The notes: generated by a model from the sequence alone, not told the origin. A stretch of 64,000 bases of DNA from Macrostomum hystrix (GCA_950097015.1 CATNEN010000039.1:6030501-6094500); one strand, 5' to 3'. Numbered from the stretch's first letter, positions 10,614-22,302 are shown. Numbers and translations are program-made.

Positions 10614-11568
10614 TCACAGTGAGTCTCCTAGTGTTGTGACAGTCACTCCTAGTGTTATGACAGTCACTCCTAGTGTTATGACAGTCACTCCTAGTGTTAT
10701 GACAGTCACTCCTAGTGTTATGACAGTCAGTCCTAGTGTTATGACAGTCACTCCTAGTGTTATGACAGTCACTCCTAGTGTTATGACAGTCACTCCTAGT
10801 GTTATGAGAGTCACTCCTAGTGTTATGAGAGTCACTCCTAGTGTTATGAGAGTCACTTCTTCTGGATTTAGAGTCACCCCTACTGCAATGAGAGTCACCC
10901 TATTTGCATTGAGAGTCACTCTTGCTGCAGTGAGAGTCAATCCTACTGCAGTGAGATTCACTCCAACTGCATTGAGAGTCACTCCAACAGAATTGAGAGT
11001 CACTCCAACTGAATTGAGAGTCACTCCAACTGCATTGAGAGTAACTCCAACTGTATTGAGAGTCACTCCAACTGCATTGAGAGTCACTCCAACTGAATTG
11101 AGAGTCACTCCAACTGCATAGAGATTCACTCCAACTGCATTGAGAGTCACTCCAACAGAATTGAGAGTCACTCCAACTGAATTGAGAGTCACTCCAACTG
11201 CATTGAGAGTAACTCCAACTGTATTGAGAGTCACTCCAACTGCATTGAGAGTCACTCCAACTGCATTGAGAGTCACTCCAACTGAATTGAGAGTCACTCC
11301 AACTGAATTGAGAGTCACTCCAACTGAATTGAGAGTCACTCCAACTGAATTGAGAGTCACTCCAACTGAATTGAGAGTCACTCCAACTGAATTGAGAGTC
11401 ACTCGACCTGAATTGAGAGTCACTCGACCTGAATTGAGAGTCACTCCAACTGAATTGAGAGTCACTCCAACTGCATTGAGAGTCACTCCAACTGCATTGA
11501 GAGTCACTCCAATTGCGTTGAGAGTCACTCCAACTGCATTGAGAGTCACTCCAATTGCGTTGAGTCAC
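10614..11568. repeat. 21-bp minisatellite with two subfamilies
   Basis: The left part is GTTATGACAGTCACTCCTAGT; the right part is GAGAGTCACTCCAACTGAATT. Together there are about 45 units. The change occurs through a short mixed zone near 10850-10970. Seven-residue open repeats arise in several frames and are not considered protein. Confidence 0.95.
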
Positions 11569-11724
11569 CCCTCTAGCATTTTTCTGGTGCCAATTCTTGC
11601 GTTCAGTTACTTAATTCTGTAAATTGTGAAAACTGACGCTTGTTATGCGTGTCTTAAACCGAATAGCAAAAAAGCGATAAATCAGTGACAGATTCGGTAT
11701 GTCATTTCGCTACATCCGAGGCTC

Positions 11725-11730
11725 TATAAA
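11725..11730 (+). promoter_or_regulatory. Possible TATA box of insulin-like gene
   Basis: TATAAA within GCTCTATAAATTCACA, 111 bp before the start codon of the insulin-like peptide frame. Four short tandem copies of CAGTGGAATCT lie in between at 11787-11830, probably in the 5' leader. Confidence 0.5.
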
Positions 11731-11840
11731 TTCACAGAAAATCTACTTTACTGATGCCGCCATTCAGCTGTCTCGCCACCGTTGAACAGTGGAATCTCAG
11801 TGGAATCTCAGTGGAATCTCAGTGGAATCTCCGTTGAAGC

Positions 11841-12371
11841 ATGTCCACACTATTGCCTCTAGCCCTGATCGTGCTGGTCGCTGCCACCGCTTCTCAGACT
11901 AGCGCCAGTCGTCCGCCAGGCTGGGAGAGAAGCGGCAAAATCCAGTGTGACGGCCAGATCAGGAAGCCGCAGCAGGCGAGGGGCCTCTGCGGCTGGAACC
12001 TGAAAATCATCCTAGCCGGGGCCTGCTGCTGGTACTGCCGCGCCCTCCGGGTGGTCAAACATCGGCCCAACCTGCTGACACAGCTGAACCGAGGTGATTT
12101 CCGGCATTTCAACTTCACCCAGTGCCAGGTCGGCCACCGAATCCGTCAGAACCAGCGGCACTCCGTGCTGGGACGCAGGCAGGACAAACGCAACGGCGGC
12201 GGGGGCGGCGGTAATGCCCTTGAACAGAGGCGGCTGCAGCAGCTGCTTAGCATGGATCGCAGCAAGGTGTGGCGTATTCGGCCAACAGGAGACGACCTGC
12301 TCTGCGACTGCTGCTTCAAGCCCTGTGGAATGAAAACCCTGTGGAATTACTGCAGCTGCGATATCGACTGA
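11841..12371 (+). CDS. Insulin-like peptide precursor
   Basis: Single-exon frame of 176 residues with the layout of an insulin precursor. A hydrophobic signal peptide covers about residues 1-22. The B-chain region (about 30-66) has LCGWNLKIILAGAC, that is Cys50-x11-Cys62, the insulin B spacing. A basic middle segment (RRQDKR among others) can serve as C-peptide with dibasic sites. The end carries CDCCFKPCGMKTLWNYCSC (155-173), an exact CC-x3-C-x8-C insulin A-chain signature. Extra cysteines at 36, 63, 66, 155 and 173 suggest one or more additional disulfides, as in some molluscan insulins. It is expected to be secreted and act through a receptor tyrosine kinase. It is convergent with the opsin gene. 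Recognition is by motif only; a relaxin-like subtype is possible. Confidence 0.85.
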   Translation: MSTLLPLALIVLVAATASQTSASRPPGWERSGKIQCDGQIRKPQQARGLCGWNLKIILAGACCWYCRALRVVKHRPNLLTQLNRGDFRHFNFTQCQVGHRIRQNQRHSVLGRRQDKRNGGGGGGNALEQRRLQQLLSMDRSKVWRIRPTGDDLLCDCCFKPCGMKTLWNYCSCDID

Positions 12372-12403
12372 GCTTTACATTTTGGTACTTTAAACTGCCT
12401 GTC

Positions 12404-13800
12404 CGCACTTTCCTTGATCATGACAATTTGAAGCTTTGAAATAAACCTAGGCAGGAATGTCTGCGGGGCGATCCCGCATTTTATCTGCCTGTGTTTGTGG
12501 CCGCTCTATTCAAAATCTCATTTGAATTGAATGAGATGCCGTCTACCAAGAGATCTATAGAAATCTATAGAAAATATTCACTCTTTTTATCAATCTACTC
12601 TACTTGCAGTAGGTTTTCAGACATGATTCATTGTTATATACTCACTTCGAAATCAGCCATTAAAACTACAGTTCCATACATTCTTTAATTTTTCGAGCAT
12701 CGACTTATTTAAATGAGCAATTTAACTACTAGAATGATTTGAGTCCAGTCTTTGCTCATTGTTCCAAGACCGAGTAAAATGGTTTGCCTCCAAACAGCTA
12801 AATTGAAGTGGTCATTGCAGCTCATCCAACTAAGGAAGAGACTAAGAAACTAATACTCAATGCTTTTCAGGGTAGTGAAAAAAACAAAAAATGAATTACC
12901 GACCCTCAAAAAGTTTAGAATGAATGTGCTGAGTGTCGAATGATAAGTGCAGAAAAACTATTTGCAATTGAAGCCTTATAAAAAAACTTTTACAAGTAGC
13001 AAAAGCAGAAGCGACTGCGTGGGTGCAGACAGAATACAGCTGAACAGTAATTCTCGTTTATCTAATCAATTACTTGAAGTAAAACGAACAAAAAACTCAA
13101 ACAGTCTCTACTATACTACGACTATATCTACAACAATCAGATGTCAAAGAACCAAGTGTCAAACGTCAAACAGCTAAGCCTCAATCAGCCAAGCGCCGAA
13201 TAACCTAACTAAAAAGCAAGCAACCCAGCAAGTTTCTCAAACAGGGTGCGGAAACATTTGATTGTCGATTCCACATCTATCGTTAATCCACTTCAACATC
13301 AACGCGAACTTCCATGCGCTGCCCATTTAACGGTATTGACTCCTCGAGTTGTTCCTTTCCATCTGGGACCAGTTCAATTTCAGCGTCGCCAACGGCATCA
13401 AAGTTAGTTCGGAGAAGCTCGAACTGCTCTGTCTGCAGAGCGATGGACACGCCGCTATCAGTGTTGTCACCCTTGGTGGCGAAGAAACCGCGACTTCGGA
13501 TCAGAGCTCTCAGGTGGGGCAGAAGCCACTTGCCAACCGGCGTGATGGCAAAGGCGGCCCTGAAGTCGTCATTGACAGCGAAATAGGCCAGGGCGGAGGC
13601 GGCCATGCCGGTCTTGGCCAGCAGCAGGGCAGCCGTCGACAGTACGCGGTAGAGGCCGCTGTCCGGTGGCAATGGCCCTGCCAGGCTGCGAGCCGCCAGT
13701 ATGACGTAGGGCGTCCAGCACAGCAGAAAGGCGCCTGCGTAGAATTTGATACTAGACTGTTCTGCTTGAAATACTGCCTTCAGTTGTGCTATATACGGGC
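12404..13800. repeat. Segmental duplication, copy B
   Basis: The counterpart of 1-1397. It covers the insulin-like gene 3' UTR, about 840 bp of spacer (12446-13282, no feature seen) and opsin exon 3. This copy is in the intact gene context on both sides. Confidence 0.93.
12440..12445 (+). terminator. Polyadenylation signal of insulin-like gene
   Basis: AATAAA 69 bp after the stop codon. The same hexamer occurs in duplication copy A at 37-42. Confidence 0.6.
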
Positions 13801-13854
13801 TACTACTACTACTACTACTACTGCTACTACTACTACTACTACTACTACTACTAG

Positions 13855-13937
<83 letters not shown>

Positions 13938-13938
13938 G

Positions 13939-13988
<50 letters not shown>

Positions 13989-13989
13989 G

Positions 13990-14022
<33 letters not shown>

Positions 14023-14023
14023 A

Positions 14024-14106
<83 letters not shown>

Positions 14107-14108
14107 AA

Positions 14109-14168
<60 letters not shown>

Positions 14169-14169
14169 G

Positions 14170-14231
<62 letters not shown>

Positions 14232-14232
14232 G

Positions 14233-14275
<43 letters not shown>

Positions 14276-17200
14276 GCTACTACTTTTTAATTCTATAATT
14301 ATTCTCCATCCAATTTTCGATTTTAGGTGCCTGCTTTCTAATCGTGATGATTTCTTAATCTCGAGCTGAACCTGGAGGGTATGCGCATCCGCAAGAAAAG
14401 TAACATATTTTTTTCGATATACATTCACCGAGGCTACCAAACCGATTCCTTCAATTACACTCGTACAATTCTAAAAAGTACTGAATGCACCCAGTCAAAT
14501 ATTATAACTAGTATGATCTTTCAGTCAGAGCTATGACAGGCTCACCAACAATTGCCAACACGTGGCTGATGAATTTGCGATCGCGCCTGGCTTGACTCTC
14601 GCTGCCACCCAGCATGCTCGACGCACGGTTGCTGCGGACCTGGGCAAGTGTCAGGTCAGCTTGGAGTCAAGTGGCTCCACTCCGCAATAACAACACCCTC
14701 CTCACTCCACAAGTGGCTCCACTCCGCAATAACAAGACACCCTCCTCACTCCACAAATGGCTCCACACCGCTACAACAAGACACCATCCTCACTCCACAA
14801 ATGGCTCCACTCCGCTACAACAAGACACCATCCTCACTCCACAAATGGCTCCACACCGCTACAACAAGACACCATCCTCACTCCACAAATGGCTCCACTC
14901 CGCTACAACAAGACACCATCCTCACTCCACAAATGGCTCCACTCCGCTACAACAAGACACCCTCCTCACTCCACAAATGGCTCCACTCCGCTACAACAAG
15001 ACACCCTCCTCACTCCACAAATGGCTCCACTCCGCTACAACAAGACACCATCCTCACTCCACAAATGGCTCCACTCCGCTACAACAAGACACCCTCCTCA
15101 CTCCACAAATGGCTCCACTCCGCTACAACAAGACACCCTCCTCACTCCACAAATGGCTCCACTCCGCTACAACAAGACACCCTCCTCACTCCACAAATTG
15201 CTCCACTCCGCAATAACAGCACCATAGCTGGCTCACGTGAGCATAGATGGCTGTATAGGAGGCGACAATAATGGTGATTGGCAGAAGGAACTCGCCAAGC
15301 AGCAAACCAGCCAGGTAGATCTTGTCTCCTGGCCGGCTGCTCTCCCAGTCGAGATCGCAGGCGGCCACGTCGCCAACTCGGCGGACGCCGGCCAGGCCGA
15401 ACATTGGTGGCAGGCTCCAGGCGGCGGCAAGGACGCCGCACAAGACAACCATGGCTAGAACGTCGGAGTTGTCGAATCGTAGATTTTTGGTCACCATGCG
15501 GCACCGGAGAGCTGAGAGGCCCGTCAGGATGTTGATGTTGAACAGGCCGAGAGCACTGGTGCCAAAGACGTACCTTTGGGGAATTGACAAGTGTTGATTA
15601 GCTTTGTATTTTGGATGACTGTAAGGTGGTGGATGACTGTAAGGTGGTGGATGACTGTAAGGTGGTGGATGACTGTAAGGTGGTGGATGACTGTAAGGTG
15701 GTGGATGACTGTAAGGTGGTGGATGACTGTAAGGTGGTGGATGACTGTAAGGTGGTGGATGACTGTAAGGTGGTGGATGACTGCAGGGTGGTGGATGACT
15801 GTAGGGTGGTGGATGACTGCAGGGTGGTGGATGACTGCAGGGTGGTGGATGACTGCAGGGTGGTGGATGACTGTAAGGTGGTGGATGACTGTAAGGTGGT
15901 GGATGACTGCAGGGTGGTGGATGACTGTAGGGTGGTGGATGACTGTAGGGTGGTGGATGACTGCAGGGTGGTGGATGACTGCAGGGTGGTGGATGACTGC
16001 AGGGTGGTGGATGACTGCAGGGTGGTGGATGACTGCAGGGTGGTGGATGACTGCAGGGTGGTGGATGACTGCAGGGTGGTGGATGACTGCAGGGTGGTGG
16101 ATGACTGTAAGGTGGTGGATGACTGTAAGGTGGTGGATGACTGCAGGGTGGTGGATGACTGTAAGGTGGTGGATGACTGCAGGGTGGTGGATGACTGTAG
16201 GGTGGTGGATGACTGCAGGGTGGTGGATGACTGCAGGGTGGTGGATGACTGCAGGGTGGTGGATGACTGCAGGGTGGTGGATGACTGCAGGGTGGTGGAT
16301 GACTGCAGGGTGGTGGATGACTGCAGGGTGGTGGATGACTGTAAGGTGGTGGATGACTGCAGGGTGGTGGATGACTGTAAGGTGGTGGATGACTGCAGGG
16401 TGGTGGATGACTGTAAGGTGGTGGATGACTGCAGGGTGGTGGATGACTGCAGGGTGGTGGATGACTGCAGGGTGGTGGATGACTGTAAGGTGGTGGATGA
16501 CTGCAGGGTGGTGGATGACTGTAAGGTGGTGGATGACTGCAGGGTGGTGGATGACTGCAGGGTGGTGGATGACTGCAGGGTGGTGGATGACTGCAGGGTG
16601 GTGGATGACTGCAGGGTGGTGGATGACTGCAGGGTGGTGGATGACTGCAGGGTGGTGGATGACTGCAGGGTGGTGGATGACTGCAGGGTGGTGGATGACT
16701 GCAGGGTGGTGGATGACTGTAAGGTGGTGGATGACTGCAGGGTGGTGGATGACTGTAAGGTGGTGGATGACTGCAGGGTGGTGGATGACTGTAAGGTGGT
16801 GGATGACTGCAGGGTGGTGGATGACTGCAGGGTGGTGGATGACTGCAGGGTGGTGGATGACTGCAGGGTGGTGGATGACTGCAGGGTGGTGGATGACTGC
16901 AGGGTGGTGGATGACTGCAGGGTGGTGGATGACTGCAGGGTGGTGGATGACTGCAGGGTGGTGGATGACTGCAGGGTGGTGGATGACTGTAAGGTGGTGG
17001 ATGACTGTAAGGTGGTGGATGACTGTAAGGTGGTGGATGACTGCAGGGTGGTGGATGACTGTAAGGTGGTGGATGACTGCAGGGTGGTGGATGACTGCAG
17101 GGTGGTGGATGACTGCAGGGTGGTGGATGACTGCAGGGTGGTGGATGACTGCAGGGTGGTGGATGACTGCAGGGTGGTGGATGACTGCAGGGTGGTGGAT

Positions 17201-20200
17201 GACTGCAGGGTGGTGGATGACTGCAGGGTGGTGGATGACTGCAGGGTGGTGGATGACTGTAAGGTGGTGGATGACTGTAAGGTGGTGGATGACTGTAAGG
17301 TGGTGGATGACTGCAGGGTGGTGGATGACTGTAAGGTGGTGGATGACTGCAGGGTGGTGGATGACTGCAGGGTGGTGGATGACTGCAGGGTGGTGGATGA
17401 CTGCAGGGTGGTGGATGCCTGTAAGGTGGTGGATGACTGTAAGGTGGTGGATGACTGTAAGGTGGTGGATGACTGCAGGGTGGTGGATGACTGTAAGGTG
17501 GTGGATGACTGTAAGGTGGTGGATGACTGCAGGGTGGTGGATGACTGCAGGGTGGTGGATGACTGCAGGGTGGTGGATGACTGCAGGGTGGTGGATGACT
17601 GCAGGGTGGTGGATGACTGCAGGGTGGTGGATGACTGCAGGGTGGTGGATGACTGCAGGGTGGTGGATGACTGCAGGGTGGTGGATGACTGCAGGGTGGT
17701 GGATGACTGTAAGGTGGTGGATGACTGTAAGGTGGTGGATGACTGTAAGGTGGTGGATGACTGCAGGGTGGTGGATGACTGTAAGGTGGTGGATGACTGC
17801 AGGGTGGTGGATGACTGCAGGGTGGTGGATGACTGCAGGGTGGTGGATGACTGCAGGGTGGTGGATGCCTGTAAGGTGGTGGATGACTGTAAGGTGGTGG
17901 ATGACTGTAAGGTGGTGGATGACTGCAGGGTGGTGGATGACTGTAAGGTGGTGGATGACTGTAAGGTGGTGGATGACTGCAGGGTGGTGGATGACTGTAA
18001 GGTGGTGGATGACTGTTAGGTGGTGGATGACTGTAAGGTGGTGGATGACTGTAAGGTGGTGGATGACTGTAAGGTGGTGGATGACTGCAGGGTGGTGGAT
18101 GACTGTAAGGTGGTGGATGACTGTAAGGTGGTGGATGACTGTAAGGTGGTGGATGACTGTAAGGTGGTGGATGACTGTAATGTGGTGGATGACTGTAAGG
18201 TGGTGGATGACTGTAAGGTGGTGGATGACTGTAAGGTGGTGGATGACTGCAGGGTGGTGGATGACTGTAAGGTGGTGGATGACTGTAAGGTGGTGGATGA
18301 CTGTAAGGTGGTGGATAAACTGTAAGGTGGTGGATGACTGTAAGGTGGTGGATGACTGCAGGGTGGTGGATGACTGTAAGGTGGTGGATGACTGCAGGGT
18401 GGTGGATGACTGTAAGGTGGTGGATGAATGTAAGGTGGTGGATGACTGTAAGGTGGTGGATGACTGTAAGGTGGTGGATGACTGTAAGGTGGTGGATGAC
18501 TGCAGGGTGGTGGATGACTGTAAGGTGGTGGATGACTGCAGGGTGGTGGATGACTGTAAGGTGGTGGATGACTGTAAGGTGGTGGATGACTGTAAGGTGG
18601 TGGATGACTGTAAGGTGGTGGATGACTGTAAGGTGGTGGATGACTGTAAGGTGGTGGATGACTGTAAGGTGGTGGATGACTGCAGGGTGGTGGATGACTG
18701 TAAGGTGGTGGATGACTGCAGGGTGGTGGATGACTGTAAGGTGGTGGATGACTGCAGGGTGGTGGATGACTGTAAGGTGGTGGATGACTGTAAGGTGGTG
18801 GATGACTGTTAGGTGGTGGATGACTGCAGGGTGGTGGATGACTGTAAGGTGGTGGATGACTGCAGGGTGGTGGATGACTGTAAGGTGGTGGATGACTGTA
18901 AGGTGGTGGATGACTGTAAGGTGGTGGATGACTGTAAGGTGGTGGATGACTGTAAGGTGGTGGATGACTGCAGGGTGGTGGATGACTGTAAGGTGGTGGA
19001 TGACTGCAGGGTGGTGGATGACTGTAAGGTGGTGGATGACTGTAAGGTGGTGGATGACTGTAAGGTGGTGGATGACTGTAAGGTGGTGGATGACTGTAAG
19101 GTGGTGGATGACTGCAGGGTGGTGGATGGGGTCGGTGGCAGAGCGGTCAACGCGTTTGCCTCTCGCACCACGGTCCCCAAGTTCGATTCCACGGCGAGGC
19201 CACATTTATTTGGGGCGCAGCCGCGGAGAGAAGGCTTGAGGGCTTGTCGTGCAATTTACGCCCTTGAGGGCCAACCTCCAAGGCACAGTGAAATGTACAC
19301 TGCCTGACGATGAGAAAGTCAGGGCAGATGTACACACCTGTGTGAGCGTATGCCTGGGTACAGTATCTGTGTGCGTGTGCGCTCAGGAGTCAGCGAAATG
19401 GGCAGAATTGCCTCCTCGTTGGCTGCGGGTCTAGTGTCACTAAATGATGTGCCACTGCCCGCAGCCCTCCTGCCATTATTATTATTATTATTAAGGTGGT
19501 GGATGACTGTAAGGTGGGTGATGACTGTAAGGTGGGTGATGACTGTAAGGTGGGTGATGACTGTAAGGTGGGTGATGACTGTAAGGTGGTGGATGACTGC
19601 AGGGTGGGTGATGACTGTAAGGTGGGTGATGACTGTAAGGTGGGTGATGAATGTAAGGTGGGTGATGACTGTAAGGTGGGTGATGACTGTAAGGTGGTGG
19701 ATGACTGCAGGGTGGGTGATGACTGTAAGGTGGGTGATGACTGTAAGGTGGGTGATGACTGTAAGGTGGGTGATGACTGTAAGGTGGTGCATGGGTGATG
19801 ACTGCAGGGTGGTGGGTGATGACTGCAGGGTGGTGGGTGATGACTGCAGGGTGGTGGGTGATGACTGCAGGGTGGTGGGTGATGACTGCAGGGTGGTGGG
19901 TGATGACTGCAGGGTGGGCTGCAGGGTTCCCTCACCAGTAGCACCAGCCGATGCTGAAGGCCCAGTTGCCTGCCACCCAGGCGGAGGCCAAATTGAGCGT
20001 GGCCGCCACCAGCACGCAAAGGCAGTTGCCAAGGAAACCGGTGCACAGCAGGTGCATGGAGGGGTTGTGCAGTGATGGCGAGGCCAGGATGTTGTAGGCA
20101 GAGAGGCCGTTCGAGGCGAAGCTGACGGCGTACATGAGGGTGAACCAGCAGGCTTTGGCGTAGTGGCTCAGAGCACTGGTCTCATCGTTAGCGGCAATGC

Positions 20201-20225
20201 TGCTCGGAGTTTGTGCTTCATCCAT
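13283..20225 (-). CDS. Opsin, RGR/peropsin-like, three exons
   Basis: Exons 20225-19936, 15573-15237 and 13777-13283 join in frame to 373 residues. Exon 1 holds TM1, TM2 and the TM3 cysteine (GWCYW). Exon 2 holds TM3-TM5 with WSLPPMFG, the ECL2 cysteine and DLDW. Exon 3 holds TM6 (LLCWTPY) and TM7. Spacing from the TM3 cysteine to the DRY position equals squid rhodopsin exactly. TM7 keeps the Schiff-base lysine (LLAKT), the mark of a retinal-binding opsin. Oddities: DRY reads LRC, NPxxY reads SALAY, and the TM2 aspartate is Asn. This suggests a photoisomerase-like role rather than strong G-protein coupling (inference). Junctions: donors GTGAGG and GTGAGC, acceptor AG before GTACGTC; the exon 3 acceptor (after CTGAAG) is the least certain. 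An upstream in-frame ATG at 20255 is an alternative start. Both introns are mostly minisatellite. Confidence 0.83.
13799..14286. repeat. (CTA)n trinucleotide microsatellite
   Basis: About 160 CTA repeats with rare TTG, TAG or CCA interruptions, inside opsin intron 2, directly before exon 3 on the minus strand. It is longer than its counterpart in duplication copy A. The poly-Ser frame running into the exon is an artefact. Confidence 0.97.
14287..14672. other. Opsin intron 2, no further feature
   Basis: Single-copy intronic sequence between two repeat blocks. Nothing supported. Confidence 0.5.
14673..15215. repeat. 44-bp minisatellite in opsin intron 2
   Basis: About 12 copies of a 44-bp unit starting AATGGCTCCACTCCGCTACA. 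It begins some 20 bp beyond the exon 2 donor. On the gene strand each unit contains GGAGTGAGGA, which resembles the real donor GTGAGC nearby. Confidence 0.95.
15612..19129. repeat. 18-bp minisatellite, block 4, about 195 copies
   Basis: The largest array in the window, about 3.5 kb, filling most of opsin intron 1. Variants TGTAAGG, TGCAGGG and rare TGTAGGG alternate in blocks that recur every few hundred bases, for example runs of ten TGCAGGG units followed by three TGTAAGG, showing higher-order duplication. On the opsin strand every unit reads CACCTTACAG or CACCCTGCAG, which looks like a 3' splice site. Frames of over 1000 codons across it are not genes. Confidence 0.97.
19130..19494 (+). 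mobile_element. tRNA-derived SINE, copy 1
   Basis: Head GTCGGTGGCAGAGCGGTCAA with a perfect RNA polymerase III A box (TGGCAGAGCGG), then a B box (AGTTCGATTCC) about 40 bp on. A conserved body of about 280 bp follows (GGGGCGCAGCCGCGGAGAGAAG, then a CTCAGGAGTCAG core), ending in (ATT)n. Related copies occur at 29283, 33912, 37293 and 62496. This copy lies in opsin intron 1, opposite to the gene, between two 18-bp arrays. Confidence 0.85.
19495..19917. repeat. 18-bp minisatellite, block 5
   Basis: About 23 units of the GGTGGGTGATGACTGTAA type, starting right at the (ATT)n tail of the SINE and ending 19 bp from the opsin exon 1 boundary. It includes the same GTGCATGGGTGATGACTGCAGG cassette as block 3, so blocks 3 and 5 share recent ancestry. 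Confidence 0.95.
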
Positions 20226-20519
20226 GGCTAACAATAGCGTCACGACTGTCCTCATGCAATGGTATTTGACCGCTCAGACAAATCTGATGGGACGGTTTGC
20301 GCCTCAGATATTAATAAATTCTGTCTGGCCGCTCAGACAGATTGGCCGCCGAGATGTGCTAGAAAAAAATCTGTTTAAGCCACATCAGATAAGTTCTCGT
20401 ATTGTGTTTCAAGGGGGAGATTTTCATCAGTTACAAATAAATGTCTGCCTATTTTCGCGACTGAAGACTGGCAAATAATTCTATAAACAAAGCTGAAAGC
20501 AGAAAACAGTTGGGACAGA

Positions 20520-21290
20520 TCGATAAACTGGTTGCGGGGTGAGACAAATCGATAAACTGGTTGCGGATTGAGAGAAATCGATAAACTGGTTGCGGGTTGA
20601 GACAAATCGATAAACTGGTTGCGGGTTGAGACAAATCGATAAACTGGGGGCGGGTTGAGACAGATCGATAAACTGGGGGTGGGTTGAGACAGATCGATAA
20701 ACTGGGGGTGGGTTGAGACAGATCGATAAACTGGGGGCGGGTTGAGACAGATCGATAAACTGGTTGCGGGATGAGACAAATCGATAAACTGGTTGCGGGT
20801 TGAGACAGATGGATGAACTGGTTGCGGGTTGAGACAGATCGATAAACTGGTTGTGGGTTGAGACAGATCGATAAACTGGTTGCGGGTTGAGACAGATCGA
20901 TAAACTGGTTACGGGTTGAGACAGATCGATAAACTGGGGGCGGGTTGAGACAGATCGATAAACTGGGGGCGGGTTGAGACAGATCGATAAACTGGTTGCG
21001 GGGTGAGACAAATCGATAAACTGAGGGCGGGTTGAGACAGATCGATAAAATGGTTGCGGGGTGAGACAAATCGATAAACTGAGGGCGGGTTGAGACAGAT
21101 CGATAAACTGGGGGCGGGTTGAGACAGATCGATAAACTGGGGGCGGGTTGTGACAGATCGATAAACTGGTTGTGGGTTGAGACAGATCGATAAACTGGTT
21201 GTGGGTTGAGACAGATCGATAAACTGGGTGCGGGCTGTGGTGGATCGATAAACTGGGTGCGGGCTGTGGTGGATCGATAAACTGGGTCGG
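20520..21290. repeat. 29-bp minisatellite
   Basis: About 27 copies of GATAAACTGGTTGCGGGTTG followed by AGACAGATC, each with the palindrome ATCGAT across the unit boundary. It lies upstream of the opsin gene. Ser/Pro-rich frames on the minus strand cycle through three frames because 29 is not a multiple of three. Confidence 0.95.
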
Positions 21291-21800
21291 CTCAATAAAT
21301 CGAGCTGGTATGGACAAAAAATGATAACCTTCATATAATCTCGCCATGAGTCAAGAATTTTCCGATGTAAAAATATTTTTAACGTATCTGATCACGTCCA
21401 AAACCAGAGCAAGCAGATACCCCTTTTGTCGTCGTCAACACCAGAACTATTGCCGTCACTGAAAAATCTGTGCGCTCCTGTGTATTAAGATCACTTTTTC
21501 ATATGTTTTTTCGTGGAGGCTTCTGGACTCAGATTGCGACACGGGGTCAGAGACGGCAAATAGACTTGAGCTCAGATACTAAAAAATGCTGACAAAATCT
21601 GTCAAAGGTGAAAATTATACTTACAATCTGTACAACTTAAGGGCGCCAGATCATCTAGAATCAGTACATAAAAGCTAGATTCTAAGAATATTGTAATTGT
21701 CATACAATTACAAAAAACTATTGTTTAGTGTTCCAAACACTTACTATCATTATTACTAATAGTAGTTCGCTGTGGTTGATGTGTTTGTGGTAACAAATGA
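21291..21800. other. No feature seen
   Basis: AT-rich single-copy spacer. No supported gene or transposon end. Confidence 0.5.
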
Positions 21801-22300
21801 TGAATCTCTCACGGGATTTCAATGAGATTAGTCATGCAATCTCTCACAGGATTTCAATGAGATTGGTCATGCAATCTCTCACAGGATTTCAATGAGATTG
21901 GTCATGCAATCTCTCACGGGATTTCAATGAGATTGGTCATGCAATCTCTCACAGGATTTCAATGAGATTGGTCATGCAATCTCTCACAGGATTTCAATGA
22001 GATTGGTCATGCAATCTCTCACAGGATTTCAATGAGATTGGTCATGCAATCTCTCACAGGATTTCAATGAGATTGGTCATGCAATCTCTCACAGGATTTC
22101 AATGAGATTGGTCATGCAATCTCTCACAGGATTTCAATGAGATTGGTCATGCAATCTCTCACAGGATTTCAATGAGATTGGTCATGCAATCTCTCACGGG
22201 ATTTCAATGAGATTGGTCATGCAATCTCTCACGGGATTTCAATGAGATTGGTCATGCAATCTCTCACAGGATTTCAATGAGATTGGTCATGCAATCTCTT
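21801..22300. repeat. 35-bp minisatellite with hairpin units
   Basis: About 14 nearly identical copies of a 35-bp unit GCAATCTCTCACAGGATTTC plus AATGAGATTGGTCAT. Each unit contains the inverted repeat CAATCTC / GAGATTG, with 15 bases between. On the minus strand the unit includes CCTGTGAGAGATTGC, a near copy of the candidate donor CCTGTAAGAGATTGC that adjoins the array at 22292-22306. Confidence 0.95.
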
Positions 22301-22302
22301 AC

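Noticed and set aside
13778-14440. Poly-serine extension upstream of opsin exon 3
   Set aside because: It is the CTA microsatellite in intron 2; the orphan copy has a different length, and the TM5 to TM6 spacing is satisfied without it.
15186-19205. Frame of more than 1300 codons on the minus strand and more than 1000 on the plus strand
   Set aside because: Produced by the 18-bp array in opsin intron 1. Only 15237-15573 within it is real coding sequence (opsin exon 2).
20481-21347. Repetitive Ser/Pro frame on the minus strand
   Set aside because: 29-bp minisatellite; the same peptide appears in all frames in turn.
21801-22300. Regular 35-bp repeats resembling a CRISPR array
   Set aside because: Repeats are directly joined with no unique spacers, and the context is eukaryotic.
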